Origin: an uncultured Clostridium sp.
GTDB lineage: Bacteria; Bacillota; Clostridia; Lachnospirales; Lachnospiraceae
DNA: 54,255 nucleotides
Direction: 5' to 3'
Assembly (NCBI GenBank): GCA_946553025.1
Contig: CAMNRM010000034.1
Span: 1-54,255, forward strand
In this document: positions 27,429 to 36,520 of the stretch, piece by piece
Layout of the letters: each line of letters opens with the position of its first letter
How positions within the stretch are numbered: position 1 is the first letter of the stretch
Notes under the pieces: generated by a model
The model's database searches: none
The model's input: the letters and a program-made list of their open reading frames with translations, nothing else
Told to the model about the DNA's origin: nothing
Program-made: the position numbers and the translations under genes

Positions 27429-28439
27429 TTATTTCTTGCGGGCCAGAATCACACTCTGGATAATTAAGAATACGCACAGCATGGCAGCCACGGTAATTCC
27501 CGTCCACCACGCCTGATCCAAACCAATCGAAGATACGATGTTCTGGATGGTGCTTAACGATAAAACGCCGACAAAGGTTCCGAAGATATTGCCCACGCCG
27601 CCGGTTAAAAGCGTTCCGCCGATAATTGACGAAGCGATGGCATTCATCTCCATCCCGCTTGCATGGGAGGCCGAACCGGAGCCTACGTGCAAAAAGTACA
27701 CATAACCGCCGATACCGGCTAAAAGTCCGCACAGAAGATGGGATAAAAATCTCGTCCGCTTAACGTTAATACCCAGCATCAGAGCACTCTGACGGTTTCC
27801 GCCCACCGCATAAAAGCTTCGTCCCAGTTTGGTATAGCGAAGGACGAAAAAGAGAATCAGAACAATCAGCAGGGCAACCATAACGCCGATTTCCACATAG
27901 GCGTTTACATACTTGCCCAGCTTATTCACCGTGCCAAGTCCCGGGACATTAATCCGGGTTCCTTTTAAGGCGACAAAGGCTTCATTGGCCACGTTAAAGG
28001 GGGCCGTATGAACGATGGTGGTCATGCCGCGGGCAAAGAACATTCCCGCCAGCGATACGATAAAGGGCTGGATATCCAGATAGGCAACCAGATAACCCTG
28101 AACCGCGCCGAACAAAAGACCGATCCCTAAAGCAAGCAGCAGAGAAACAAATACATTTCCGCCCTGATAATCCAGATATACCGCACAGCTCATGCTGACT
28201 AAGGCCACCACGCCGCCCACGGAGATATCGATTCCGCCGGTAATCATCACAATACTCATCCCGCAGGAGGTAATAATCAATGCCGCATTGGCGTTTAAAA
28301 TATTAAAAAAGGTCTGCGGCTTTAAAAAGCCTTTCTGTAAAAAGAGCATTGCGCCCAGATACATAACCGCGAACACAACCACTGTAATCATCAGCAGGAG
28401 GTTCGTATCGGTCATTTTGATTTTTTTCCCTTTTGCCAT
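27429..28439 (-). CDS. Sugar ABC transporter permease (YjfF-like)
   Basis: A BPD_transp_2-type membrane permease of 336 residues with about nine or ten hydrophobic segments. It shows GGIDISVGGVVALVSMSCAV near residue 70 and the coupling region GGNRQSALMLGINVKRTRFL. The first permease gene is immediately upstream, with a two-base gap. Two non-identical permeases with one double ATPase is the YtfQRT-YjfF (galactofuranose/arabinofuranose-type) arrangement. The neighbouring araBAD genes make L-arabinose the probable substrate. Confidence 0.88.
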   Translation of the reverse strand: MAKGKKIKMTDTNLLLMITVVVFAVMYLGAMLFLQKGFLKPQTFFNILNANAALIITSCGMSIVMITGGIDISVGGVVALVSMSCAVYLDYQGGNVFVSLLLALGIGLLFGAVQGYLVAYLDIQPFIVSLAGMFFARGMTTIVHTAPFNVANEAFVALKGTRINVPGLGTVNKLGKYVNAYVEIGVMVALLIVLILFFVLRYTKLGRSFYAVGGNRQSALMLGINVKRTRFLSHLLCGLLAGIGGYVYFLHVGSGSASHASGMEMNAIASSIIGGTLLTGGVGNIFGTFVGVLSLSTIQNIVSSIGLDQAWWTGITVAAMLCVFLIIQSVILARKK

Positions 28440-28440
28440 A

Positions 28441-29490
28441 TCAGCCGACCCCCTTTTGCTTTTTCATCAGTTTAAGCAGCTTATCCTTGACCGTCGGTGC
28501 ACTGAATACCACCAGAAGGATAACCACGATGGCCTTGTACGCCGGAAGTGCATCCGAAGATACATTGAATTTATACAGTGTCGTCGTTAAAAACTGAATA
28601 ACATAGGCACCGACAATGGATGCCATAATATTAAACTTTCCGCCGCTTAGCACGTTTCCGCCTAAGGCAACAGCGAGGATGGCGTCCATCTCGATATCCT
28701 TGGCGATAACCGAGTAGTTGATGGTGGATAACCGGCTGGTTTTAATTAAGCCGACCACCGCCACGCAAAGCCCCAGGATAACGAAGCTCAGCCATTTGAT
28801 AAAGGTAGGATTTAAACCGTTTAACCGCGAGGAACTTGCATTAATGCCCACAGCCTGGGTGTAAAGGCCAAGGGTTGTAAACTTTAAGACCAGCATGGTA
28901 ATGACAATGCACAGTACAGCCAGGAAAAACGGCGTGGGAATCGGGATTCCCGGGATAAAACCGCCGAAGTAGGTAAAGGTCGGCTCGGTGATAATCGGCA
29001 GTTCGTTATTGTTAATCCATGCGGCAATCGAGCGCCCCGCCGTGTATAAAATCAGGGTCGCCACCATGGGCTGGATATTAAAGACAGCCACCAAAATGCC
29101 GTTAAAGGCACCAAACAGCATGGCTACAACACATGCCGCCAAAAAGCCCACGATAATCGGTGCCTTTAACGTTCCGTCGCCGCCAAGGCCGACCAGCACG
29201 CGGAGGATCACGGAACCTGCGATAGCCACCGCCGCCCCCACGCTGATATCCTGTCCGCCGGAAGCCGCAGTGACTAAGGTCATGCCAATCGCAAGGATGG
29301 CTACCTCGGAGCCGTAGTCGAGAATCGTCATCAGGTAGCCCGTCAGCACCGGGTCGCCCGTGCTGTTATGTCCCAGGGTAATCTTAAAAAACGAAGGGTC
29401 AAGAATGAGGTTAAACAGCGCTAACAGCACTAACGCCGCAATGGGAATAAAAATCTGTCTGGATGCAAACAGACTGTTTTTCTTTGTCAT
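28441..29490 (-). CDS. Sugar ABC transporter permease (YtfT-like)
   Basis: 349 residues, BPD_transp_2 family, with an N-terminal basic stretch, roughly ten membrane segments, the AASGGQDISVGAAVAIAGSV motif and the coupling helix AVGINASSSRLNGLNPTFIK. The ATG overlaps the ATPase stop by one base (TAATG), implying coupled translation. It pairs with the YjfF-like permease downstream. Confidence 0.88.
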   Translation of the reverse strand: MTKKNSLFASRQIFIPIAALVLLALFNLILDPSFFKITLGHNSTGDPVLTGYLMTILDYGSEVAILAIGMTLVTAASGGQDISVGAAVAIAGSVILRVLVGLGGDGTLKAPIIVGFLAACVVAMLFGAFNGILVAVFNIQPMVATLILYTAGRSIAAWINNNELPIITEPTFTYFGGFIPGIPIPTPFFLAVLCIVITMLVLKFTTLGLYTQAVGINASSSRLNGLNPTFIKWLSFVILGLCVAVVGLIKTSRLSTINYSVIAKDIEMDAILAVALGGNVLSGGKFNIMASIVGAYVIQFLTTTLYKFNVSSDALPAYKAIVVILLVVFSAPTVKDKLLKLMKKQKGVG

Positions 29491-30998
29491 TACATTTCAC
29501 CTCCTGCAATGGTTTCCATGACCTTGGCCTGGGTCAGATCCGCACCGGAAAGTTCGCCAACTACCTTGCGGTCACGCATCACGACCAGACGTGAACAGGT
29601 TCTAAGCATTTCGTCGGTTTCCGAAGAGATAAAGGTCACGCTCATTCCCTCCGAAGCCAGCTTCAGTACAAGTTTCTGAATTTCAATCTTCGTTCCGATA
29701 TCAATTCCGCGGGTCGGTTCATCCAGGATAAGGTATTCCGGGTGCGTTAAAAGCCAGCGCCCTAAGATAACTTTCTGCTGGTTTCCGCCGGAAAGCGATT
29801 TAATCGGCGTATCCGCGGAGGCAGTTTTTACCTCCAAAAGCTTGATGTACTCATCGGCAAACTTATTGGCTTCCGCCCTGGAAAACGGCCTGAAGAAGCC
29901 ACGAAGCACCTGTGCCGCCAGGATGATATTGTCACGCACGGAAAGATCGCCCACGATACCGTCAATCTTGCGGTCCTCCGGGAGGTAGGCAATGCCGTTT
30001 TTCATCGCATCTAACGGCTTGGTCAGCTTAACTTCTTTTCCCTTCATCTTCACCCTGCCGCCGATCACCTTATCGGCACAGAAGATGGCACGCACACACT
30101 CGCTCCGCCCCGAACCTAAAAGCCCGGTAAACCCGTTGACCTCGCCTTTTTTAATGTGAAAGTCAAAAGGCTTGATTCCCGCATCGCTCTGTAAGCCCTC
30201 CGCTTCAAAAACAACTTCATCATCGCCGTGATAAACCTGGTTTTCGTCCTTGATCTCTTCCATATCGTCAAGTTCCTTGCCCAGCATCTTTGCCACCAAT
30301 TTGACCCGGGGAAGATCTTCAATCACGTACTCGCCCACCAACTGTCCGTCGCGGAGAACCGTAATCTTGTCACACACCTCGTAGACCTGATCCAAAAAGT
30401 GAGTAACAAAGATAATCCCCACGCCCCGGCTGCGCAGATCGCGCATCAGCCCAAAGAGCTTTTCCACCTCAGACTCATCCAAAGAGGAGGTCGGCTCATC
30501 TAAAATCAGCACCTTGCAGTCCATATCCACGGCGCGGGCGATGGCTACCATCTGCTGGATGGCGATGGAACAGTCCGAAAGCTGCTGCGCCGCCTTTGCC
30601 GGAATCCCTAAGTTTTCCAGAATCTTATCGGCTGCCGCGTTCATCTTTTTCCAGTTCGTCAAAACATCCTTTCCCCGCCCGATGTACATATTTTCTGCCA
30701 CGGTCAGGTTCGGGCAGAGGGTAATTTCCTGATACACCGTACTAATGCCCAAGTTCTGGGCATCCTGCGGGGATTTAATCACAGCGGCTTTTTCCAGACC
30801 CTCTAAAAAGATTTCTCCCCCGTCCTTTTCATAGACACCGGTCAGCACCTTAATCAGCGTGGACTTTCCGGCTCCGTTCTCCCCCATCAGCGCGTGAATT
30901 TCCCCTTTGCACAGAGTAAAATCCACCCCCTGTAAGGCTTTGACTCCCGGGAAGGTCTTTACAATACCCTTCATCTCTAATACAGCATTCTTTTTCAC
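29490..30998 (-). CDS. Sugar ABC transporter double ATPase (YtfR/RbsA-like)
   Basis: Two fused ABC domains. The first has MGENGAGKSTLIKVLTGV (Walker A), signature SDCSIAIQQMVAIARA and VLILDEPTSSLD. The second has a degenerate GLLGSGRSECVRA loop, SLSGGNQQKVILGRWL and LILDEPTRGIDIG, the usual pattern of carbohydrate (CUT2) importers. The start is uncertain: the frame allows GTG at 31010, but that overlaps the AAAGGG ribosome site, so the in-frame GTG at 30998, 11 bases downstream, is chosen (502 residues). It follows the binding-protein gene after a strong hairpin. Confidence 0.9.
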   Translation of the reverse strand: MKKNAVLEMKGIVKTFPGVKALQGVDFTLCKGEIHALMGENGAGKSTLIKVLTGVYEKDGGEIFLEGLEKAAVIKSPQDAQNLGISTVYQEITLCPNLTVAENMYIGRGKDVLTNWKKMNAAADKILENLGIPAKAAQQLSDCSIAIQQMVAIARAVDMDCKVLILDEPTSSLDESEVEKLFGLMRDLRSRGVGIIFVTHFLDQVYEVCDKITVLRDGQLVGEYVIEDLPRVKLVAKMLGKELDDMEEIKDENQVYHGDDEVVFEAEGLQSDAGIKPFDFHIKKGEVNGFTGLLGSGRSECVRAIFCADKVIGGRVKMKGKEVKLTKPLDAMKNGIAYLPEDRKIDGIVGDLSVRDNIILAAQVLRGFFRPFSRAEANKFADEYIKLLEVKTASADTPIKSLSGGNQQKVILGRWLLTHPEYLILDEPTRGIDIGTKIEIQKLVLKLASEGMSVTFISSETDEMLRTCSRLVVMRDRKVVGELSGADLTQAKVMETIAGGEM

Positions 30999-31106
30999 CC
31001 GAAATGTCACCCCTTTCCATTTTCTTTTTTCCGTCTTTTTTCACAACTTCTTCTTTACAACTTTTTCTTTATGACTTAACTTCCCACGGTCTGAACTTTC
31101 CAGGAA

Positions 31107-31153
31107 ACAGGCGCAGACGTAGACATCCTTTGCTTATGTCACGCTGCGCCTGT
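31107..31153 (-). terminator. Strong hairpin between binding protein and ABC ATPase genes
   Basis: ACAGGCGCAG (31107-31116) pairs perfectly with CTGCGCCTGT (31144-31153). An inner GACAT/ATGTC stem extends it. On the minus strand it is followed by only TTTCC, so it may be a leaky terminator or an mRNA-stabilising structure that keeps the binding protein more abundant than the membrane components, as in other importer operons (inference). Confidence 0.65.
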
Positions 31154-31217
31154 GTTCATGCTGTGTCAGCCGTAAATGATTCGTGCTTCTGTGCGTTCAC
31201 AGTAATCTTTTAGCAGT

Positions 31218-32312
31218 TTAAATACCGTAATTATTTACATCATCTTCGGTGATTTCTTCTGCGTCAAAGCCCTTCTCATCCATGATAATGGTCTTTTCGG
31301 CGATTTCTTCGCCGCTCATCACCTGCTTAATCACCTTGTCAATATAGGCAGCCTGGAACGGATTGCACTGTCCGTCGTAGTTCCAGTTTCCGGCAAGCAG
31401 TTCCTGTAATGCCCACTTATTGCAGTCAAAGCCCATAACGATAACGTCCTTGCCTACGCCGTGGGAGATATTGGCCTTATCGAGAGCAGCTACCGCGCCC
31501 TTGGCCATATCGTCGTTTTCTGCGTAGATAACGTTAAATTCGGTACCGGAGTCGATAACAGACTGTACGATCTGCTGTGCCTTTTCAGAGTTCCACTCTG
31601 CGGTCTGCTGGGTTACTAAGTTCCAGGAACCTTCGGCGGCTACCTTATCGTCTAACGCCCCGGTACGTCCCTGCTGTGCGGCGGAACCCATAACGCCCTG
31701 GATATGGATGATGTTATAGCTGTCAAGCCCCTGTCCGGCCAGCCAGTTCACTGCGGTTTCGCCTTCCTTTGCCATATCGGATACGATAGAAGCTAAGTAG
31801 AGATCTTCGCTCGCGTCGATGGTACGGTCGAAGAGGATAACACCGATTCCGGCGTCATTGGCATCCTGCAGTACGCTGTCCCAGCCGGAGGTATCTGCTG
31901 CGGATAAGAGAAGGAAGTCTACCTCATCCTGGATAAATTTCTGCGCTGCGGTAATCTGCTCGTCATTCTTTAAGCTGTAGGCAAAAGATGCATCATAGCC
32001 GTTTTCTTTGGTAAACATCTTCTTTAAGTCTGCGTCATTGGCTGTACGGTAGCCGGACTCATTCGGATCGTTATTGATAATGCCGACTTTAATCAGTTCG
32101 CCGTCGGCTGCAGGAGCAGGAGCCTCTGCTTCTTCCGGCGCTTCGGTTTTAACCTCTGCCTCGGTTTCTTTTGGTGCTTCAGCTTCGGCCTGGGCTGCTG
32201 TAGTTGCCGGTGCTGCCGTGGTTGCTGCGGTCTGGCTGGAACTGCCGCATCCTGCAAGGCTTGCTGCGGTCATTGCTGCGGTCAACATTAATGCAATTGT
32301 TCTTTTTTTCAT
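31218..32312 (-). CDS. Sugar ABC transporter substrate-binding lipoprotein (YtfQ-like)
   Basis: 364 residues with a lipoprotein signal (MKKRTIALMLTAAMTAASLAGC; lipobox LAGC, Cys22 given in two parts). A low-complexity Ala/Thr/Glu/Pro linker of about 45 residues follows, then a periplasmic-binding type I (ribose-type) fold with KVGIINNDPNESGYRTANDA and QDEVDFLLLSAADTSGWDSV. FMN-like or sugar ligands cannot be told apart by eye; homology to YtfQ suggests a furanose pentose or hexose. GGAGG precedes the ATG at 32312. It is the first gene of the minus-strand ara operon. Confidence 0.92.
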   Translation of the reverse strand: MKKRTIALMLTAAMTAASLAGCGSSSQTAATTAAPATTAAQAEAEAPKETEAEVKTEAPEEAEAPAPAADGELIKVGIINNDPNESGYRTANDADLKKMFTKENGYDASFAYSLKNDEQITAAQKFIQDEVDFLLLSAADTSGWDSVLQDANDAGIGVILFDRTIDASEDLYLASIVSDMAKEGETAVNWLAGQGLDSYNIIHIQGVMGSAAQQGRTGALDDKVAAEGSWNLVTQQTAEWNSEKAQQIVQSVIDSGTEFNVIYAENDDMAKGAVAALDKANISHGVGKDVIVMGFDCNKWALQELLAGNWNYDGQCNPFQAAYIDKVIKQVMSGEEIAEKTIIMDEKGFDAEEITEDDVNNYGI

Positions 32313-32373
32313 GTTCTTTACCTCCACATTTTGTTCTCGTGTAAATCGTTCAGGTTTTCTTTCCTGTGCCTAA

Positions 32374-32403
32374 AGTTTAGCAGAATCTGCCCGTGCAAAT
32401 CAA
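32374..32403 (-). promoter_or_regulatory. Promoter of the ara transport operon
   Basis: Minus strand TTGATT (32403-32398), an 18-base spacer and TAAACT (32379-32374). The spacer contains the perfect palindrome GCAGA-A-TCTGC (32380-32390), a possible operator. The transcript would start about 55 bases before the binding-protein ATG. Confidence 0.5.
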
Positions 32404-32435
32404 TTTTAAGCCTTCCGAAAAACGGCAGTTTGGCA

Positions 32436-32468
32436 GTTGTTTACAATACAACTTTGGCATGTTATAAT
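32436..32468 (+). promoter_or_regulatory. Promoter and palindrome upstream of the AraR-type gene
   Basis: TTTACA (32440-32445), 17 bases, TATAAT (32463-32468): a near-consensus sigma-A promoter. The -35 box lies inside GTTGT-N7-ACAAC (32436-32452), similar in kind to the TTGT/ACAA half-sites of AraR operators though with wider spacing. Autoregulation is likely but inferred. The leader to the araR ATG would be about 210 bases. Confidence 0.6.
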
Positions 32469-32612
32469 CAATAAATAGTACAACTTTTTGCAAATGGGGA
32501 TTTTTTTCCTGAAAGGTAGAATATTTTACGATTTAAGCGGAAAAAAGATAAAAAATCACGGCCGACAGCATTTGTGCAATTTGACGGATTTTTGTTTTTA
32601 TGAGGATTTTTT

Positions 32613-32798
32613 ATGGCTGTTTTTGTGAAAATCTATGGATGGGATTTTTTCTTCTTTTGTTTTTTCACCAAAAAAAGGGGGATTTTTTATGCTGAAATAC
32701 GAATGGCTGCTTCGGCGTCTGGAAGCCTTAATCCAGAAAAATATCCGCGAGGGAATCAACCGCCTGCCTTCCGAAAGCGAACTCTGTGCCCGCTATAA
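32613..32798 (+). other. Possible upstream ORF overlapping the araR start
   Basis: A 61-codon frame begins at an ATG preceded by GAGGA at a 6-base distance. Its start context (GGATTTTTTATGG) copies that of araR (GGATTTTTTATGC). It begins with a phenylalanine-rich stretch (DFFFFCFF) and overlaps araR in another frame. It could be a translated leader that tunes araR expression, or the chance product of a repeated T-rich motif. Confidence 0.25.
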
Positions 32799-33774
32799 AC
32801 TCAGCCGCCAGACCGTGCGCACGGCGCTGAATATCCTGGAAAACGAGGGCTATATCGTAAAAAAACACGGAAGCGGATCGTATATTACCGGGTATCTGGG
32901 TAAATCCAGGGGAAATGAAATCGGCGTTCTTATCTTAGACGAACAGGAATACATCTATCCGGGCATTATCCATGATATCCGCAAGACCCTTGCAAAAGAC
33001 GGATTTTCCTGCACCGTTTTTTCGACCCAGAACAGTATCAGCCAGGAGCGAACCATCCTTTTAGAACTGCTGTCGAAGCCGCCGCGGGGGCTGATTGTCG
33101 AGGGCTGCAAAACGGCGCTTCCCAACCCCAACATCGACCTCTACCGCAAGCTGATGAAAAAAGGCTGTGAACTGGTCTTTTTATTTAACTACTACCCCGC
33201 GCTGCCGGACTGTCTTTTTATCAAAGACGATAACTATTCCGGAAGCGCCCTTTTAGTCCGCCATCTCGCTGCACAGGGACACACCCTGATCGGCGGCATC
33301 TTTAAATCCGATGATATGCAGGGAATCGAGCGCTATCAGGGCTTTGTGGAAACCCTTCGCGATCTGGAACTTCCCATAACCGATAAACATATCTTCTGGT
33401 ATAACTCCCGCAACTTAGACAAGCTGCTGACCCAAAAAGACACCCGTTTCCTGCTGGAGATCGTGCAGGATACTTTAGCGGCCTGCACGGCGGTTGTCTG
33501 CTATAATGATATTATTGCCTATCATCTGATTAATGTCCTTCTGGCTTTGGGCTACCGGCTTCCGGAAGATATGGCAGTGACGGCATTTGACAATACCTAT
33601 TTCAGCAATTCCGATATCTTAACCATTACCACCCTTTCCCATCATCCGCACGAGATGGGAACCCATGCCGCAGAGGCGATGCTGCATAAACTAAAAGGGC
33701 TTCCGGTACACAGCCTGGAAGCCCGATGGAACTTAAATCAAAAAGAAAGCACAGAAAAAAATAACCAGACGTAG
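32689..33774 (+). CDS. araR: GntR-LacI type arabinose repressor (AraR-like)
   Basis: 361 residues: an N-terminal GntR winged helix (about 5-70: GINRLPSESELCARYKLSR, QTVRTALNILENEGYIV) joined to a LacI-type sugar-binding domain (about 80-350: EIGVLILDEQEYIYPGII, VTAFDNTYFS). This hybrid layout is that of AraR of Bacillus and Clostridia. The open frame extends to 32635, but GGGGGA precedes the ATG at 32689. It is divergent from the ara operon, in keeping with local control by L-arabinose. Confidence 0.9.
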   Translation: MLKYEWLLRRLEALIQKNIREGINRLPSESELCARYKLSRQTVRTALNILENEGYIVKKHGSGSYITGYLGKSRGNEIGVLILDEQEYIYPGIIHDIRKTLAKDGFSCTVFSTQNSISQERTILLELLSKPPRGLIVEGCKTALPNPNIDLYRKLMKKGCELVFLFNYYPALPDCLFIKDDNYSGSALLVRHLAAQGHTLIGGIFKSDDMQGIERYQGFVETLRDLELPITDKHIFWYNSRNLDKLLTQKDTRFLLEIVQDTLAACTAVVCYNDIIAYHLINVLLALGYRLPEDMAVTAFDNTYFSNSDILTITTLSHHPHEMGTHAAEAMLHKLKGLPVHSLEARWNLNQKESTEKNNQT

Positions 33775-33818
33775 AACACCGCATAAGGATTCCTGTGCCC
33801 GGCGGTATCCCAAACAGC

Positions 33819-35432
33819 CTACTTACGCTCTGCCCGATACTCCCTGGGATTGCATCCCTGAAGCTTTCGGAAGACAAAACTGAAATAGTGCGAATCCCGG
33901 TAGCCCACCTCCCTGGCAATCTCCCCGGAGGGCTTATCCGTCTGCCGAAGAAGCTTTTTTGCCTTTTCAATGCGCTTTTCGGTCACATATTCAATAAAGG
34001 TCTTCTGCATGTTCTGGCTGAAAACCGTGCTGAGATAATTCGGACTCATCCCGGTCTGTTCAGCCACCAGGCTTAAGGACAGGGACTCCTGATCGAAATG
34101 TTCATCAATATAATCCAGGGCTTTTTTAAACAGCTTATTTCCCTGGTAATTATTGATTTGGTCGCGGATACGCATAGCCGTCTGCAGCATGGAGATAAAA
34201 TATTCGTACAGCTCCTCTTCATTGTCATGCACCATCTGCGCACGCTGCTTTATCTCTTCGAGATAGCTATCCTGTTCCGCGCCGATCGATTCCAAAAAAG
34301 TGACTGCGGCAACACGGATATTAAAAAAGACATAGCCGCGAAACATCAGGGACTTGAGCGCATGGCGGATGTTGGCAAAGTAGGACTCGGCAAAATCATG
34401 GATTTCGTTTTCATTGCCCCTAAAGAGAAAGTCCCGAATGATTTCCGGGTCCATCTGCAGAAAATCCACATTGTCCATCCCTTTTTCTCCCTGGACGGAC
34501 AGGTATTCGGACAGCGTTTTTTCCGTAAGAATATGGGTGTCCGGCATAACAAACCGATAGGCAAAGTAATGGCTTGCCTGCAGGTAGCACTGCGGAAGCA
34601 TACTGAGCCGTTCCACGACTTCTCCCACGGCGACATACCAGCTTATCCGGCTTTCTTCCGGAATGCAGACTCTGCGTATATGGTCTAAGCCGTTTTCCGC
34701 CAGCTTTTCCATCTGCGCTTCTTCGGATTTAATTAAAACGCCGTAGCTGTTGACATTTAAACGAAATAAAATATACTGCGGATGCCGGAGAAAATAGTGG
34801 AAGATCTCATCCTGCCTGCGCAGAAAAAAGTTCTGGTCGGTGCCGGATGTCTGGTTTTCTTTTTCGTAAAAGGAAAACAGCAGAAGGTTGTAACACGGCG
34901 CATCAATCTGCAAAGACAGTTTTGCCGCTTCCTCGTAGATTTCCTTAACGGACAGCTTTCCGTCCAGAATCTTTTCAAAAAACCGGCGCAGGGAAAACTG
35001 TTCAAACTCCTGCATCTCATCCTGAAACCGGGTCTGATAATCTTTTTGTTCCATATCCTGTTCAATTTTTTCCTTGATTTCCAGCAGAACATTTCTAAGG
35101 GCGGCGCGGGTAATCGGCTTTAAAAGATATTGATCCACCCCGGCTACAATCGCCCGGCGGGCATATTCAAAATCGTCGTAACCACTGATAATAATGATTT
35201 TTGTCCGCGGAAATTCCTCCTTAACCATCTCGCTTAAAGAAAGTCCGTCCATAAACGGCATCTTAATATCCGTAATCAGCACATCGGGCTTGAGTTTGCG
35301 GATCATGGGAAGAGCCATCTCCCCGTCGCTGGCTTCCCCGATAAAGCGGTAGCCGTACTGCTCCCAGGGGATTTTATCCCGCAGCCCCTCCCTTATCACA
35401 CGTTCATCTTCAACCAAAAATACTTTTAACAT
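33819..35432 (-). CDS. Response regulator with AraC-type output domain (YesN-like)
   Basis: 537 residues. The receiver domain (1-120) has VEDE and the phosphoacceptor Asp55 in VLITDIKMPFMDG, with QYLLKP. A linker region of about 300 residues follows, and a C-terminal AraC-type double helix-turn-helix closes the protein (about 435-537: LSLSLVAEQTGMSPNYLSTV and IAREVGYRDSHYFSFVFRK). It lies 50 bases after a substrate-binding lipoprotein gene and two genes after a histidine kinase. The trio is a sugar-sensing three-component system probably acting on the ara transporter. Confidence 0.93.
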   Translation of the reverse strand: MLKVFLVEDERVIREGLRDKIPWEQYGYRFIGEASDGEMALPMIRKLKPDVLITDIKMPFMDGLSLSEMVKEEFPRTKIIIISGYDDFEYARRAIVAGVDQYLLKPITRAALRNVLLEIKEKIEQDMEQKDYQTRFQDEMQEFEQFSLRRFFEKILDGKLSVKEIYEEAAKLSLQIDAPCYNLLLFSFYEKENQTSGTDQNFFLRRQDEIFHYFLRHPQYILFRLNVNSYGVLIKSEEAQMEKLAENGLDHIRRVCIPEESRISWYVAVGEVVERLSMLPQCYLQASHYFAYRFVMPDTHILTEKTLSEYLSVQGEKGMDNVDFLQMDPEIIRDFLFRGNENEIHDFAESYFANIRHALKSLMFRGYVFFNIRVAAVTFLESIGAEQDSYLEEIKQRAQMVHDNEEELYEYFISMLQTAMRIRDQINNYQGNKLFKKALDYIDEHFDQESLSLSLVAEQTGMSPNYLSTVFSQNMQKTFIEYVTEKRIEKAKKLLRQTDKPSGEIAREVGYRDSHYFSFVFRKLQGCNPREYRAERK

Positions 35433-35482
35433 AGTCTTCCTCTTTCTTTATTCCGTCACGGTTTCCTGTATTTACAGCAACC

Positions 35483-36520
35483 CTATTCTCCGCTCTCCTT
35501 TAACAGATACGCACTTACATTTTCCCGGGTAAACACCCTTTCCGGGACAAAGTAAAGCTTGGCCACGGCTTCTTTGCTTTCTATCTTTTTAATCACTTTT
35601 TCCACATATTCTCCCTGGTTGGGATTGCACTCCACGTCTGCGGCTATCAGCCCCTCTTCCACCAGTTTCAGCGCGTTTTTTACCGCGTCAAAAGAAATTA
35701 TAATGATCCCGTCTTCCCCGCCGATGGGGATTTTCTCTTTTTGCAGCGCTTCAATAGCGCCAAAGGTCATATCGTCATTCTGGGAAATCAGCACGTCGAT
35801 CGTTTTATAGCGCTTTAGCAGGCGCTCCATCTCCTCTTCCCCCTTGGCCGTGGTAAACTGTGCGTCTGCCGATTCCAGAATATTCCAGTTTTTATGTGTT
35901 TCGGCCACCGAAGCAAAGCCCTGCGTCCGCCCAAGGGTTGAGGTTGCACCCTTCGTTCCCTGAAGTATGGCGATATGAACCGTATCCTTTGTGTTTTTTC
36001 GCTGTGAAAGACACTCTTCCAACGCTTCCCCGGCCATCCTTCCCTCATGAATAAAATCCGATCCAATCCAGGTCACATATAAAGAATCATCCTGCACCTT
36101 GACCTTTCGATCGATTAAAATCACCGGAATATTCGCCTCCTTTGCCTCCTGGAGCACGGTATCCCACCCGGTTTCAGTGATGGGAGAAAAGACAATATAA
36201 TCCACACGCTGGGAAATAAAGCTGCGGATCGCCTTGATCTGGTTTTCCTGCTTCTGCCTTGCGTTCTTAAAAATCAGAAAGTATCCGTTTTCCTTGGTAA
36301 ACACCTCCTGAATGGATGCCGTATTTGCCGTGCGCCACACGGATTCACTTCCCACCTGGGACACCCCTACCACAATCAGGTTTTTATCTATCGGCGTTAT
36401 CGCATCCCCTTCACTGCTCTCAAAAGAAGCCCTCCTGCATCCAAAGAGCAGACACGGGATAAGAAAAAATGCCAAAACCGTCAAAAAACATCGTATTCTG
36501 TTTCCTGTCCAATCCTTCAT
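35483..36520 (-). CDS. Sensor-associated substrate-binding lipoprotein (YtfQ/XylFII-like)
   Basis: 345 residues with a signal ending in LLFGC (Cys28, probable lipidation) and a ribose-type periplasmic-binding fold (LIVVGVSQVGSESVWRTANT, VDYIVFSPITETGWDTVLQE, IPVILIDRKVK). It resembles the transporter's own binding protein, including the ESVWRTAN and GWD segments, but is encoded between a histidine kinase and a response regulator. Its start overlaps the kinase stop by four bases. It probably presents the sugar to the kinase sensor rather than to the permease. Confidence 0.88.
   Translation of the reverse strand: MKDWTGNRIRCFLTVLAFFLIPCLLFGCRRASFESSEGDAITPIDKNLIVVGVSQVGSESVWRTANTASIQEVFTKENGYFLIFKNARQKQENQIKAIRSFISQRVDYIVFSPITETGWDTVLQEAKEANIPVILIDRKVKVQDDSLYVTWIGSDFIHEGRMAGEALEECLSQRKNTKDTVHIAILQGTKGATSTLGRTQGFASVAETHKNWNILESADAQFTTAKGEEEMERLLKRYKTIDVLISQNDDMTFGAIEALQKEKIPIGGEDGIIIISFDAVKNALKLVEEGLIAADVECNPNQGEYVEKVIKKIESKEAVAKLYFVPERVFTRENVSAYLLKESGE

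Noticed and set aside
34098-34688. Plus-strand 196-codon frame inside the response regulator
   Set aside because: Antisense shadow with no motif and no ribosome site.
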